A stretch of DNA of 64,000 bases from JASHPR01 sp963729365. Lineage in GTDB: Bacteria; Actinomycetota; Actinomycetes; Streptosporangiales; Streptosporangiaceae. Made by a program: the position numbers and the translations under genes. Positions 41,870 through 51,623 of this stretch are shown here, in pieces. The notes below the pieces were generated by a model that saw only the letters and a program-made list of their open reading frames with translations, did no database searches and was not told the origin of the DNA. Every line of letters begins with the position of its first letter. The first letter of the stretch is position 1. The stretch spans positions 682,001 through 746,000 of the forward strand of contig CAVSNQ010000013.1 in the NCBI GenBank assembly GCA_963729365.1, written 5' to 3'.

Positions 41870-42648
41870 GGCCGTCCTGCCTCCCTGCTGCCGCTGCCGT
41901 TGCCGGCGGTGCGGTCGCGCGCTGCCGAGTAGAGATGGCTGTCGGTGAAGCCGCCGTGCGCGAGGATCTTCCCGACCACGATGATCGCCGTCCGGCGGAT
42001 GCCCGCCGCGGCGACCCGGTCCGCGAGCTCGCCGAGCGGGCAGCGCAGCACGATCTCATCGGGCCAGGTGGCCCGGGCCACCACCGCGGCCGGGCAGTCC
42101 GCGCCGTAGTGCGGCAGCAGCGCGCCGGCCACCTGGCCGGCGTGCTGCACGGCCAGGTGCAGCACGAGGGTGCAGCCCGTGGCGCCGAGGCTGGCCAGGT
42201 CCTCGCCGTCCGGCATCGGGGTCGCCCGCGCCGCGGTCCTGGTGAGCACCACCGTCTGACCGATCCCGGGCAGCGTGAGCTCTTGCCGCAGCGCGGCGGC
42301 CGCCGCGGCGAACGCGGGGACGCCGGGGACCACCTGCCACGGCACGCCCGCCGCGTCGAGCCGCCGCGCCTGCTCGGCGACGGCGCTGAAGATCGACGGG
42401 TCGCCGCTGTGCAGGCGCACGACGTCGTTCCCGCTGGCGTGGGCCGAGACGAGCTCACCGGTGATCGCGTCGAGGTCCAGATCGGCCGTGTTCACCAGGC
42501 GGGCATCCGGGCGGGTTCCGGCCAGGACCTCGGCCGGCACGAGGCTGCCCGCATACAGCACGACGGGAGCCGCGGCCAGCAGCCGCTGGGCGCGGACGGT
42601 CAGCAGGTCGGGCGCACCAGGCCCGGCACCGACGAACCACACGGTCAT
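41866..42648 (-). CDS. cobM: Precorrin-4 C11-methyltransferase
   Basis: This 260-residue tetrapyrrole methylase has VWFVGAGPGAPDLLTVRAQR, VVLYAGSLVPAEVLAG (typical of CobM/CbiF), DVVRLHSGDPSIFSAVAEQA, VPGVPAFAAAAAALRQELTL and a final TIAVVG-like strand seen here as AIIVVGKILAHGGF with SHLYS. It methylates C-11 of precorrin-4. The start is 15 bp after the cobL stop and the end overlaps cobF. Confidence 0.95.
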   Translation of the reverse strand: MTVWFVGAGPGAPDLLTVRAQRLLAAAPVVLYAGSLVPAEVLAGTRPDARLVNTADLDLDAITGELVSAHASGNDVVRLHSGDPSIFSAVAEQARRLDAAGVPWQVVPGVPAFAAAAAALRQELTLPGIGQTVVLTRTAARATPMPDGEDLASLGATGCTLVLHLAVQHAGQVAGALLPHYGADCPAAVVARATWPDEIVLRCPLGELADRVAAAGIRRTAIIVVGKILAHGGFTDSHLYSAARDRTAGNGSGSREAGRP

Positions 42649-42663
42649 GAGCGGGTCACCGCG

Positions 42664-43896
42664 TCATCCCTTCGTCACCTGCCATTGGGTGACCGGCAGC
42701 GCCGGCCGCCAGGTCGTGAACCCGCCCAGCGGGGCCTGGTAGCTCACGGCGAGCTTCACCATCTGGCCGCCCGCGTCGCGGTGCCACTGGTGCAGCACGG
42801 CCTCGGATTCGAGCGTGACCGCGTGCGCGACGAGACGGCCGCCGCGCGGCAGCGCCTCCCAGCACGCCTCGAGCACGCGGTCCGCGGTCAGGCCGCCGCC
42901 GATGAAGACCGCGTCCGGCCGGGCCAGCCCGGCGAGCGCGTCAGGAGCCGCACCGCGGATTACCTTGAGGCCTGGCACGCCCAGCCGCGTGGCGTTGCGT
43001 TCAAGGCGGTCGGCTCGATCGGGACGAACCTCGACGGCGACCGCGCGGCAGCGTTGATCGGCGCGCATCCACTCGATCCCGATGCTCCCGCTGCCCGCCC
43101 CGACGTCCCAGAGCAGCTGCCCAGGGCCGGGCGCGAGCGCGGCCAGGGCTAGCGCCCTGACCTCGCGGCGGGTGAGCTGGCCGTCGGTCTCATAGGCGCC
43201 GTCAGGAAGCCCGGCGACCCGGGGCAGGACGCTGCCGGCCGCGTCCGGCTCACAGGCCAGGGCAACCACGCACAGGTCGGCGAACGGGCCGGGGTCCGGC
43301 GACCCGGCCGGGTAGGGGCCCCGGGCCCGTTCCGCCGGGCCGCCGAGGTGCTCGAGCACGGTGATCCGGGTCGCGGCCCAGCCCCGGTCGGCCAGCAGGG
43401 CGGCCAGCGTCGCCGGCGTCCCGCCGTCGCGGCACAGCACGAGCACGCGGGCGCCGGGCTGCACCGCCGGCAGGATCACCTCGGGCGGCCGGGAAACCAC
43501 GGAGACGACGTCGGTCTCGTGCTCGGCCCAGCCGAGCCGGGAGCACGCCAGCGCGACGCTGGACACCGCGGGCAGCACCCGGATCCGCCCGGGGCCGAGG
43601 CGGCGCGCGAGCGTGGCGCCGATCCCGTGCAGCATCGGATCCCCGCTGGCCAGCACGCACAGGCCGGGATGGGCGGCGATGAGCTCGTCGAGCTGAGGCA
43701 ACAGCGGTGACGGCAGCGGGACCCGGCGGCCCTTGAGCTCGGGCAGCAGCGCCAGCTGGCGGTGGCCTCCGGCGATCACCGGAGCGCCCCGCAGCGCGGC
43801 CCGCGCCTCGCCGGTCAGGCCCGGCCAGCCGTCATCACCGATACCGACCACGACCACGGTCGCCTCGGCGCTCTCCGTCGTGCCTACCCCGCTCAC
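42664..43896 (-). CDS. cobL: Precorrin-6Y C5,15-methyltransferase (decarboxylating), CbiE/CbiT fusion
   Basis: This 410-residue bifunctional enzyme starts with a CbiE-like tetrapyrrole methylase domain (about 12-210: VVVVGIGDDGWPGLTGEARA, VLASGDPMLHGIGATLARRL). It ends with a CbiT-like class I methyltransferase (about 235-410: LTRREVRALALAALAPGPGQ, WDVGAGSGSIGIEWMR, PDAVFIGGGLTADRVLEACW). It methylates C-5 and C-15 and decarboxylates the C-12 side chain. It is the first gene of the cobL-cobM-cobF operon. Confidence 0.94.
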   Translation of the reverse strand: MSGVGTTESAEATVVVVGIGDDGWPGLTGEARAALRGAPVIAGGHRQLALLPELKGRRVPLPSPLLPQLDELIAAHPGLCVLASGDPMLHGIGATLARRLGPGRIRVLPAVSSVALACSRLGWAEHETDVVSVVSRPPEVILPAVQPGARVLVLCRDGGTPATLAALLADRGWAATRITVLEHLGGPAERARGPYPAGSPDPGPFADLCVVALACEPDAAGSVLPRVAGLPDGAYETDGQLTRREVRALALAALAPGPGQLLWDVGAGSGSIGIEWMRADQRCRAVAVEVRPDRADRLERNATRLGVPGLKVIRGAAPDALAGLARPDAVFIGGGLTADRVLEACWEALPRGGRLVAHAVTLESEAVLHQWHRDAGGQMVKLAVSYQAPLGGFTTWRPALPVTQWQVTKG

Positions 43897-43955
43897 GGTC
43901 TGAGGCTATGGGCTGATGCCTCCGGTGAACGCCGCAATCCCTGGATGAGGAAGCG

Positions 43956-45800
43956 TCAGGCGCCGACGACCTTGCGGGCGGCCTCCACCACCTGGTCGGC
44001 GGAGATCCCCGCCGCGTTCATGAGCTCGTCGGGAGTCCCGGATCCGGGCAGGCCGCGGACCGCCAGGTGGGTGATCTGGATCGGGTGGCCCGCGTCGTTG
44101 AACGCCGCGAGCACCGCGCTGCCGAGGCCGCCCTCCGGGTAGTGGTCCTCGACGACGACCATCCGGTCCCCGGTCGCGGCCGCTGCCTCGAGGAGCGTGG
44201 GCGTGTCGATCGGCTTCACCGAGTAGAGGTCCACGACCCGGGCGCGGATGCCGTCGCGGCCGAGCCGATCCGCCGCGGCCAGGCAGTTATGCAAGGTCAC
44301 GCCGGCGCCGACCAGCGTGACCTGGTCATCCGGGCCGGACCGGACGACCTTGGCGCCGCCGATCGGAAAGGCCTCATCCGGCGGGTACAGCACCGGATAC
44401 GCGCCGCGGGTGGTGCGCATGTAGACGATGCCGCTGCGCTCGGCCATCTCCTGGACCAGGCAGGCAGTGCTCGTCGCATCGCTCGGGTACAGGACGGTGG
44501 ACCCGTGCACGGCCTGTAGCATCGCGAGATCCTCGAGGGCCATCTGGGACGGCCCGTCGGCGCCGATCTCCACCCCGGCGTGAGAACCGCACAGCCGGAT
44601 GTTCGCCTGGGAGATGGCCGACATCCTGATGAAGTCGTAGGCCCGGGTGAAGAACGCGGCGAAGGTGGCCGCGAACGGAACATACCCGCGGACCTGCAGG
44701 CCGACCGCCGCGGCGACCAGCTGCTGCTCGGCGATGAACATCTCGAAGTAGCGTTCGGGATATTGCTTGAGGAATTCCTCGGCATGCGTAGAGTTGCCGA
44801 CTTCCCCGTCAAGTGCGACCACGTCCGAGCGGGCGCCGATCGCGGCCAGCGCCTGGCCGAAGGCCAGCCGGGTGGCGACCTTGGCGCCCAGTTCGTAACG
44901 GGGCAGGCTGACCTCGCCGCTGGGGCGGACCTGGGGAGACCCCGCCTCCGGCCGCAGGCCGGAGACGGTCAGGTGGCGTTCCCCGCCCAGCTCGACGATG
45001 GCCCGCTCGGCCATCTCCGCGGGCAGGGGCCGGCCGTGCCAGCCCTCGCGGTCCTCGACCTCGGAGAACCCGCGGCCCTTGCGAGTGCGGGCCAGGATCA
45101 CGGTGGGCCGGTCCGCCTCGGCCGCGTGGGCGAGCGCCTTGTCGATCTCCCCGATGTCGTGCCCGTCGATGGGAATGGCGCGGCAGCCGAACCCCTCGAC
45201 TCGCTTGACATAGGCGTCCAGGTCCCATTCCAGGTCGGTCGGGCCGCGCTGGCCGAGGCGGTTGACGTCGACGATCGCGGTCAGGTTGTTCAGCTTGTAG
45301 TAGGAGGCCTTGTCGAACGCCTCCCACATCGATCCCTCGGCCATCTCGCTGTCCCCGCAGAGCACCCAGATGTGGTAAGGCAGCTCGTCGAGATACTTGC
45401 CGGCCAGGGCGACGCCGACGCCGTCCGGCAGGCCCTGGCCGAGCGAGCCGGTGGCCACATCGACCCACGGCAGCACCGGGGTGGGGTGGCCCTCGAGCAC
45501 CGAGCCGAATCGCCGGTATCCGTTCATCAGCTCGTCGTCCGAGACCACGCCCGCCGCCTTGAACATCGAGTACAGCAGCGGGGACGCGTGCCCCTTGGAA
45601 AAGATCAGGTGGTCGTTGGCCGGGTCGTCCGGCCGCTGCCAGTCGTAGCGGAAATGCCGGGCCATCAGCACCGCCATCACGTCGGCGGCTGACATGCTCG
45701 AGGTCGGATGGCCGGATCCGGCGGCGGTACTGCAGCGGATCGAGTCGACCCGCAGCTGCTGCGCTAGCTCACCGACGTCGGTCAAGGTCTGCTCGGTCAT
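43956..45800 (-). CDS. tkt: Transketolase (thiamine-diphosphate dependent, short form)
   Basis: This 614-residue transketolase is shorter than the common bacterial enzyme of about 670-700 residues and more like the animal/archaeal-type length. The ThDP/Mg domain has AGSGHPTSSMSAADVMAVLM, FSKGHASPLLYSMFK, GSLGQGLPDGVGVALAGKYL and WVLCGDSEMAEGSMWEAF. The pyrimidine domain has FGQALAAIGARSDVVALDGE and EMFIAEQQLVAAAVGLQVRG with the catalytic Glu. The C-terminal domain ends DQVVEAARKVV. It interconverts sugar phosphates in the pentose phosphate pathway. No other pentose-pathway gene is adjacent. Confidence 0.9.
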   Translation of the reverse strand: MTEQTLTDVGELAQQLRVDSIRCSTAAGSGHPTSSMSAADVMAVLMARHFRYDWQRPDDPANDHLIFSKGHASPLLYSMFKAAGVVSDDELMNGYRRFGSVLEGHPTPVLPWVDVATGSLGQGLPDGVGVALAGKYLDELPYHIWVLCGDSEMAEGSMWEAFDKASYYKLNNLTAIVDVNRLGQRGPTDLEWDLDAYVKRVEGFGCRAIPIDGHDIGEIDKALAHAAEADRPTVILARTRKGRGFSEVEDREGWHGRPLPAEMAERAIVELGGERHLTVSGLRPEAGSPQVRPSGEVSLPRYELGAKVATRLAFGQALAAIGARSDVVALDGEVGNSTHAEEFLKQYPERYFEMFIAEQQLVAAAVGLQVRGYVPFAATFAAFFTRAYDFIRMSAISQANIRLCGSHAGVEIGADGPSQMALEDLAMLQAVHGSTVLYPSDATSTACLVQEMAERSGIVYMRTTRGAYPVLYPPDEAFPIGGAKVVRSGPDDQVTLVGAGVTLHNCLAAADRLGRDGIRARVVDLYSVKPIDTPTLLEAAAATGDRMVVVEDHYPEGGLGSAVLAAFNDAGHPIQITHLAVRGLPGSGTPDELMNAAGISADQVVEAARKVVGA

Positions 45801-45866
45801 GGGTATCCCCTTCGCCCTTCGCTGTGCCGGGTGAATCTTTCTACCGCGTTATGGGCCGTACAGGTG

Positions 45867-47180
45867 TCATCTGCCCACTCCAGCCCGTCCCGGACCTTCC
45901 TGGGAGACGAAATGCGTCCCGCCCCCGCCGTCCGGCGGGAAGACGAGCGGGAGGCGGTCGATGCCGACCACGCCCGCCGGCCACGTGCACCGCGGGACTA
46001 CCCCCGGTGCCAGCTCGTACTCGGGTATCCGGCGGTGCCATTCCTCGAACGCCACCCGCATCTCCATCCGGGCCAGGTGCGAACCGAGACAGCGATGCGG
46101 CCCGGCCCCGAACGCGAGATGCCGTTCCTGGCGCCTGAGGTTGATGGTATCCGGATCCGGATGCTCGGCCGGGTCGCGGCCCGCGACCGCGACCGCGACC
46201 ATCGCATGCGAGCCGGCCGGGATGAGCTGGCCGGCCAGCTCGACGTCCTGGGTGGCGATGCGCGGCACGAAGACCACCGGCCCGTCGAAGCGCAGCAGCT
46301 CCTCGACCGCGCTGGGTATCACGGCCGGGTCCGCGACAATCTGCCGCCGGAGCGCGGGCCCGGCGGCCAGCGCCGCGAATGCGGTGCTCAGCGCCGAGGT
46401 CACGGTCTCCAGGCCGGCCAGCACGAACAGGAACGACAGGCCGAGCAGCTCCTCGTCGCTGAGCCGCTCGTCGCTGGCGTCCGCCAGCAACTGGCCGAGC
46501 AGGTCCCCGGTGCCGCCGCCCTGCCGCCGCTCCGCGATGTGACCGACCAGGTATTCGTAGAGTTCCGCCCCCATCCTCGCGGCCCGCTCCGACGGCGGCT
46601 CCCCGCCCGGGAAGCCGAAGTTGTTGAGCAGGGCCTCCTTCCAGGCGATCAGGCGGTCCCGGTCCTCCAGCGGAAGGCCGAACAGGGTCAGGAACACCTC
46701 CGCGGGCAGCGGCACCGCCAGCTCCGCGACCAGGTCGCACTGGCCGCGGCCGGCGAAGCCGTCGATCAGCTCCCGGGCCAGCCCGCGCACCATCGGCAGC
46801 CAGGACGCCGTGCCCCTCGGGCTGAAGAACGGCTGCAGGACCCGCCGGAAGCGCGTGTGCTCCGGCGGATCGAAGGCGATCGGCACCATGGCCAGCGGGC
46901 TCCCGACGAGGTCGAACGCCCGCTTGGACGAGAAAAGCTCGGGATGCTTCAGCGCGAACTCGGCGGCCTCACTGGAGACGATCATGTACGACCCGCGCTG
47001 GCCCCGTATGACCGGACCGGCATCGCGGACGATCGAGTAGGCCGCGGTCCGGCTTTCGGCCATGGGCAGGTCGGTGAGGCGCGGACCAGTGGCCGGCGAC
47101 GGTGCCGCCGCCCCGGCCGTCGCCGGCCCGGCCGGACCGAGGCCGTGCTGCCCGCCTGGTTCCGCGCCCTGGCGAGTCAT
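45867..47180 (-). CDS. Cytochrome P450
   Basis: This soluble bacterial P450 is about 437 residues long, starting at ATG 47180 with GGAGGAGG upstream. I-helix FVLAGLETVTSAL carries the A-G-x-E-T oxygen-activation motif, the K-helix ExxR is EELLRFDGP, and the haem-binding loop is FGAGPHRCLGSHLAR with Cys ligand. FDPPEHTRFRRVLQPFFS is the usual C-helix region. No ferredoxin or reductase gene is adjacent. The open frame extends upstream to 47357 without family similarity. The substrate is not predictable. Confidence 0.93.
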   Translation of the reverse strand: MTRQGAEPGGQHGLGPAGPATAGAAAPSPATGPRLTDLPMAESRTAAYSIVRDAGPVIRGQRGSYMIVSSEAAEFALKHPELFSSKRAFDLVGSPLAMVPIAFDPPEHTRFRRVLQPFFSPRGTASWLPMVRGLARELIDGFAGRGQCDLVAELAVPLPAEVFLTLFGLPLEDRDRLIAWKEALLNNFGFPGGEPPSERAARMGAELYEYLVGHIAERRQGGGTGDLLGQLLADASDERLSDEELLGLSFLFVLAGLETVTSALSTAFAALAAGPALRRQIVADPAVIPSAVEELLRFDGPVVFVPRIATQDVELAGQLIPAGSHAMVAVAVAGRDPAEHPDPDTINLRRQERHLAFGAGPHRCLGSHLARMEMRVAFEEWHRRIPEYELAPGVVPRCTWPAGVVGIDRLPLVFPPDGGGGTHFVSQEGPGRAGVGR

Positions 47181-47319
47181 TCCAGGACACCTCCTCCAAC
47201 CACCGTAAACTGCCGCTGGCCCGGCCAGCCACCGGCGGACCACTTCAGCGATACGGCTGAGCAGACCGTGACCCGCGGTGGTTAACCGCGCCGAAACATC
47301 AGGCGAAGATGATGGGCAG

Positions 47320-48135
47320 ATGGGGACGCGCCGGATCCAGGTAGGTTGCGAGTTCACCTATCAGGCCTCCGTCGACACGCCGGTCGTCTTCCATGTGCAG
47401 CCAGCCGGGTCCCCGGAGATCGCCGTCGAGGGCCAGCGATGGCGGTCCGAGCCGCAGATGGCGATCCGACATTATGCCGACCTCTACGGCAACCCCGGCG
47501 TCCGCACGGTGCTCCCCGCGGGCCGGTCGAGCTTCGGGTACCGGGCAGTGGCCACGGTGCCCGATGCCACGGAGGACGCTGATAAGGATGCGCCGGAGTG
47601 CGCACCCGATGCCCTCCCCGACGACGCCTTGATCTACACCCTGCCGAGCCGCTACTGCCTGCCCGACGTGCTGGCCGACGAGGCATGGTCCCGCTTCGGC
47701 GGCCTGCCGACGGGCTACGGCCGCGTCCAGGCCATCTGCGACCATGTGCACCATCACCTGACGTTTCAGTACGGCAGCTCGACCCCGCTGTCGACCGCCG
47801 CGGACGTCAACCTGGCCGGCTGCGGCGTGTGCCGTGACTTCACCCATCTGGCCATCTCGTTCTGCCGGGCGCTGAACATCCCGGCCCGTTACGTCTTCGG
47901 GTACCTGCCCGACCTCGATGTTCCGCCCAACCCGGACCCGATGGACTTCGCGGCCTGGATGGAGGTATGGCTCGGCGACCGGTGGTGGACCTTCGATCCC
48001 CGCAATAACATGCGTCGCAAGGGGCGCATCGTGATCGGCCGGGGGCGCGATGCGCTGGACGTCGCGATGGCGACCACGTTCGGCGGCCCGCTGCTCGAGT
48101 CGATGGCGGTCCAGGCGGAGGAGACAGGCGGATGA
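47320..48135 (+). CDS. Transglutaminase-like protein (first copy)
   Basis: This protein of about 271 residues has an N-terminal beta-sandwich (VGCEFTYQASVDTPVVFHVQ) and a transglutaminase/peptidase core with Cys in GCGVCRDFTHLAISFCR. The expected His position reads DFAAWMEVWLGDRWWTFDPR; this subgroup commonly lacks a standard His there. These proteins occur with ATP-grasp and alpha-E proteins in a predicted peptide-ligation or processing system. The stop overlaps the next start (ATGA). GTG 47278 is an alternative start. Confidence 0.8.
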   Translation: MGTRRIQVGCEFTYQASVDTPVVFHVQPAGSPEIAVEGQRWRSEPQMAIRHYADLYGNPGVRTVLPAGRSSFGYRAVATVPDATEDADKDAPECAPDALPDDALIYTLPSRYCLPDVLADEAWSRFGGLPTGYGRVQAICDHVHHHLTFQYGSSTPLSTAADVNLAGCGVCRDFTHLAISFCRALNIPARYVFGYLPDLDVPPNPDPMDFAAWMEVWLGDRWWTFDPRNNMRRKGRIVIGRGRDALDVAMATTFGGPLLESMAVQAEETGG

Positions 48136-49046
48136 TGCGCGACTCGCAGGTCCTGCAGGCACCCCTGCTCGATCATCGCGAACTCGACCTCGAGGCCGCC
48201 AGCCGCGTTACCTACATCATCGAGCAGCGCTTTCGCTACGACTACGATGCGCCGGTGAAGTCCCTCCGCCAGCGGCTGGTCATGATCCCGCCGCCCCGTC
48301 ACGGCGGCCAGTACCGGCGCGGGCACCTGCTGGAGGTGAGCGGGGCCCGGGCCCAGCGCAGCCTGCGCCGCGATGCCCACGGCAATGTGGTCGCCTGGGT
48401 CCGCTCCGAGAGCGTGACCCGGTCCGTCGAGTTCCGGCTGGCCGCCGTGGTCGAACGGGTGCGCGATGACGAGCCCGCGGTGCTTCCGGCCGCGGTCCTG
48501 CGCAGCCCTCGCCTGCTGCGGCCCACCCGGCTCACCGCCGCCGACGAGCGGCTCCGGGCCGTGGCCGATGATCTGGCCGGAAACGACGACACGCCGCAGG
48601 AGAGGGCCGAGCGGATATGTGACGCCGTTCACTCCGCGATCACCTACGAGTACGGCGTCACGTCTGTCCGGACCACGGCGGCCGAGGCCCTGGCCGTCGG
48701 GCGCGGGGTCTGCCAGGACTTTGCGCACGTGATGCTGGCCCTGTGCCACCTGGCCCGGCTGCCCGCCCGGTACGTCTCGGGTCATCTCCTCGGCCAGGGG
48801 GGCACGCATGCCTGGGTCGAGGTCGTTGTGCCGAAGGCGCCAGGTGGCTCTGGGCCGAAGGGGCAGGGCGCCGTGGCCGTCGCGCTCGACCCGTGCAACG
48901 GCCGCCGGGCCGGCAGCGGCTACGTCACGGTGGCGACCGGGCGCGACTACTCGGACGTGGCCCCGACATCCGGCTCCTACATCGGAACGGCGTGCGGCCG
49001 CCTGACCGCCGACCGCCGGCTGGGGATCCTCGCCGCCGCTGGCTAG
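48132..49046 (+). CDS. Transglutaminase-like cysteine peptidase (second copy)
   Basis: This 304-residue protein has the full transglutaminase triad: Cys in GRGVCQDFAHVMLALCH, His in GQGGTHAWVEVVV, and Asp in VALDPCNGRRAGSGY. An N-terminal beta-sandwich domain (YIIEQRFRYDYDAPVKSLRQ) is typical. It overlaps the first copy by 4 nt and precedes the ATP-grasp gene by 73 bp. Likely roles are amide-bond cleavage or transfer on a small peptide made by the neighbouring ATP-grasp enzyme. Confidence 0.88.
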   Translation: MMRDSQVLQAPLLDHRELDLEAASRVTYIIEQRFRYDYDAPVKSLRQRLVMIPPPRHGGQYRRGHLLEVSGARAQRSLRRDAHGNVVAWVRSESVTRSVEFRLAAVVERVRDDEPAVLPAAVLRSPRLLRPTRLTAADERLRAVADDLAGNDDTPQERAERICDAVHSAITYEYGVTSVRTTAAEALAVGRGVCQDFAHVMLALCHLARLPARYVSGHLLGQGGTHAWVEVVVPKAPGGSGPKGQGAVAVALDPCNGRRAGSGYVTVATGRDYSDVAPTSGSYIGTACGRLTADRRLGILAAAG

Positions 49047-49119
49047 CCTTAGTGCGGTTGACCAGGAAATCTGGGCTCTAGGTAACGACAGCGCAACATA
49101 GCGCGTCTACGCTTTCGTC

Positions 49120-50664
49120 GTGGCGGACATATTCGATAGCTATCAGCTCGCCGCCGCATGGGACGAGATGTTCGAGCGGCCCGGGCAGCCGCGGCGTGCC
49201 TACCAGGCGCTGCTCACCGCCCTGCAGCCGCTGGACCCGAGCGAGCTGCGGTACCGGGCCGATCAGATGGCCCGGGCGTTCACCGACCGCGGGGTCACCT
49301 TCGACCACGCGGGCGAGGAGCGGCCGTTCCCGCTCGACCTGATCCCCAGGATCATCGGCGCGGTCGAATGGGACCATATCTCTCTCGGGGTGCGTCAGCG
49401 GGTGCTGACGCTCGAGGCGTTTCTCGCCGACGTGTACGGGCCCGGCCAGGTCTTTGCCGACGGCGTGCTGCCGAGGCGGGTGGTGCTCACCTCCCAGCAT
49501 TTCCGCCGGGAGGCCGCGGGCCTGTCGCCGCCCAACGGTGTCCGGGTGCACGTCGCAGGCATCGACCTGGTCAGGGACGAGCAGGGCCGGTTCCGGGTGC
49601 TGGAGGACAATCTCCGCACCCCGTCGGGTGTCAGCTACGTGGTGGAGAACCGGCTGGCCATGACCAGGACGTTCCCGGCGCTGTTCGCCGAGCAGCATGT
49701 CAACCCGGTCGATGAGTACCCGGCGCGGCTGCTGGCGGCGCTGCGAGCCGCCGCGCCGCCGCAGGCCGCCGATCCGGTGGTCGTCCTGCTCACTCCCGGC
49801 GTGCACAACGCGGCGTACTTCGAGCACACCCTCCTGGCCCGGCTGATGGGAGTGGAGCTGGTCGAGGGCCGGGACCTGGTCTGCACGGACAACCAGGTCT
49901 TCGTGCAGACGACGCAGGGCAGCCAGCCGGTGGACGTGATCTACCGCCGGATCGACGACAGCTTCCTTGACCCGCTCCATTTCGGGCCGGACTCGATCAT
50001 CGGCTGTCCCGGCCTCCTGAACGCCGCCCGCGCGGGCAACGTCGCGATCGCGAACGCGGTCGGCAACGGCGTCGCGGACGACAAGCTGCTCTACACGTAC
50101 GTGCCCGACCTGATCCGGTACTACCTGGGCGAGGCGCCGCTCCTGCCCAACGTCGAGTCCTACCGGCTCGACGATCCCGAAGTGCTGGACTGGGTGCTCG
50201 GCCGGCTCGACCAACTGGTGCTGAAGCCCGTGGATGGCGCCGGCGGCCGCGGCATCGTGATCGGCCCCCGCGCGGACGAGCCCACCTTGGCGGTGCTGCG
50301 CGCCGAGGTGGCCGCGCGGCCGAGGAGCTGGATGGCTCAGCGACCGGTGGCGCTGTCCACCTCCCCGGTGCTGATCGGCGAGAGCCTGGCGCCGCGCCAT
50401 ATCGACCTGCGGCCGTTCGCCGTCAACGACGGCCGCCAGGTGTGGCTGCTGCCGGGCGGCCTGACCAGGGTGGCGCTGGGGGAAGGCGACCTCGTCGTGA
50501 ACTCCAGCCAGGGCGGCGGTTCCAAGGACACCTGGGTGCTCGCCGGCAACGGGCGCCCCTCGGCCGCCAGCGCCCAGCGGCAGCAGATGACGCCGGCCGC
50601 GCACGCCCCCGAGGCCGCCGTCGTGGGCCGGGAGGGCGGCCCGGCGTCCGGCGACGAGCAATGA
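49120..50664 (+). CDS. Circularly permuted ATP-grasp protein
   Basis: This 514-residue member of the circularly permuted ATP-grasp type 2 family starts at GTG. Family blocks are HISLGVRQRVLTLEAFLADV, RVLEDNLRTPSGVSYVVENR, VVLLTPGVHNAAYFEHTLLA, NAVGNGVADDKLLYTYVPDL, LVLKPVDGAGGRGIVIGP and PRHIDLRPFAV. ATP-grasp enzymes of this kind are predicted to ligate amino acids or amines to carboxylates. It overlaps the alpha-E gene by 4 nt. The tail after 490 is low complexity. Confidence 0.9.
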   Translation: MADIFDSYQLAAAWDEMFERPGQPRRAYQALLTALQPLDPSELRYRADQMARAFTDRGVTFDHAGEERPFPLDLIPRIIGAVEWDHISLGVRQRVLTLEAFLADVYGPGQVFADGVLPRRVVLTSQHFRREAAGLSPPNGVRVHVAGIDLVRDEQGRFRVLEDNLRTPSGVSYVVENRLAMTRTFPALFAEQHVNPVDEYPARLLAALRAAAPPQAADPVVVLLTPGVHNAAYFEHTLLARLMGVELVEGRDLVCTDNQVFVQTTQGSQPVDVIYRRIDDSFLDPLHFGPDSIIGCPGLLNAARAGNVAIANAVGNGVADDKLLYTYVPDLIRYYLGEAPLLPNVESYRLDDPEVLDWVLGRLDQLVLKPVDGAGGRGIVIGPRADEPTLAVLRAEVAARPRSWMAQRPVALSTSPVLIGESLAPRHIDLRPFAVNDGRQVWLLPGGLTRVALGEGDLVVNSSQGGGSKDTWVLAGNGRPSAASAQRQQMTPAAHAPEAAVVGREGGPASGDEQ

Positions 50665-51623
50665 GCAGCGACGTCACCACGCGCACCGGGCTGCTCAGCC
50701 GCATCGCCGAGACCCTGTTCTGGACCGGCCGCTACATCGAGCGCGCGGACGACACCGCCCGGATGGTCGATGTGTACGTGCATCGCATGCTGGAGGAACC
50801 CCAGGCGGACGAGGACGCGGGGTGCAGCGCGCTGCTGGCCGTGCTCGGACTCCTGCCCCCCGAGGCCACCCGGCTGGACATCGGGATCGCGCTGGATCGG
50901 CTGGCCTATGACCCGAAGAGCCCGAGCGCGATCGCCGGCGCGGTTCTGGCGGCGCGATCAGGCGCGCGCACCGTGCGCGAGGTCATCTCCGGCGAGATGT
51001 GGGAGTGCCTGAACGTAACGGCGCTCGCCCTGCCGCGTCAGCGTAAAGCGGCCGAGCGCCTGGGCCCGCATGTCTACCTGCAGTTCATCCGGGAGCGAGC
51101 GGCACTGTTCTTCGGCCTAGCCGACTCGACCATGAGCCACGACGAAGCCTGGCGGTTCCTGGTGCTCGGCCAGAGCGTGGAGCGGGTGGACATGACGGCC
51201 AGGATGCTGCTCGCCCGGATGCCGGCCGCGCCCTATGAGCTCGGATGGCAGATGCTGCTGCAGGCCTGCGGCGCCTACGAGTCGTTCGCCCGCACGCGCA
51301 ACTCGACCAGTGGCGGTTCCCGGCACGTCGCGGAGTTCCTCGTCCTTGACCGCCTGTTCCCCCGATCGATCTTGCATGTGCTGGCGACGGCCGAGGAGTG
51401 CCTGGTCGCCCTGGATCCGGAACCGGCCGACGACGGCGAGAGCTCCCTGGCGCAGCTCAGGCGGATGCGGACCAGGCTGGAAGGCGCAGATCCGTTGGCG
51501 CTACCCGACCAGCTCGACGACGTACTGGGCGCACTTCAGCAGACCTGCCTGGAGGTGAGCGAGGCCATCACCGAGCGCTACTTCACGTACGCGCTGCAGG
51601 CCCCGTGGAAGAAGCAACCTTGA
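50661..51623 (+). CDS. Alpha-E domain protein
   Basis: This 320-residue all-helical alpha-E protein has SRIAETLFWTGRYIERADDT (the family N-terminus), AVLAARSGARTVREVISGEM, WRFLVLGQSVERVDMTARML and EFLVLDRLFPRSILHVL. Alpha-E domains always accompany circularly permuted ATP-grasp and transglutaminase genes; their biochemical role is not established. It is coupled at both ends by 4-nt overlaps. Confidence 0.9.
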   Translation: MSSDVTTRTGLLSRIAETLFWTGRYIERADDTARMVDVYVHRMLEEPQADEDAGCSALLAVLGLLPPEATRLDIGIALDRLAYDPKSPSAIAGAVLAARSGARTVREVISGEMWECLNVTALALPRQRKAAERLGPHVYLQFIRERAALFFGLADSTMSHDEAWRFLVLGQSVERVDMTARMLLARMPAAPYELGWQMLLQACGAYESFARTRNSTSGGSRHVAEFLVLDRLFPRSILHVLATAEECLVALDPEPADDGESSLAQLRRMRTRLEGADPLALPDQLDDVLGALQQTCLEVSEAITERYFTYALQAPWKKQP

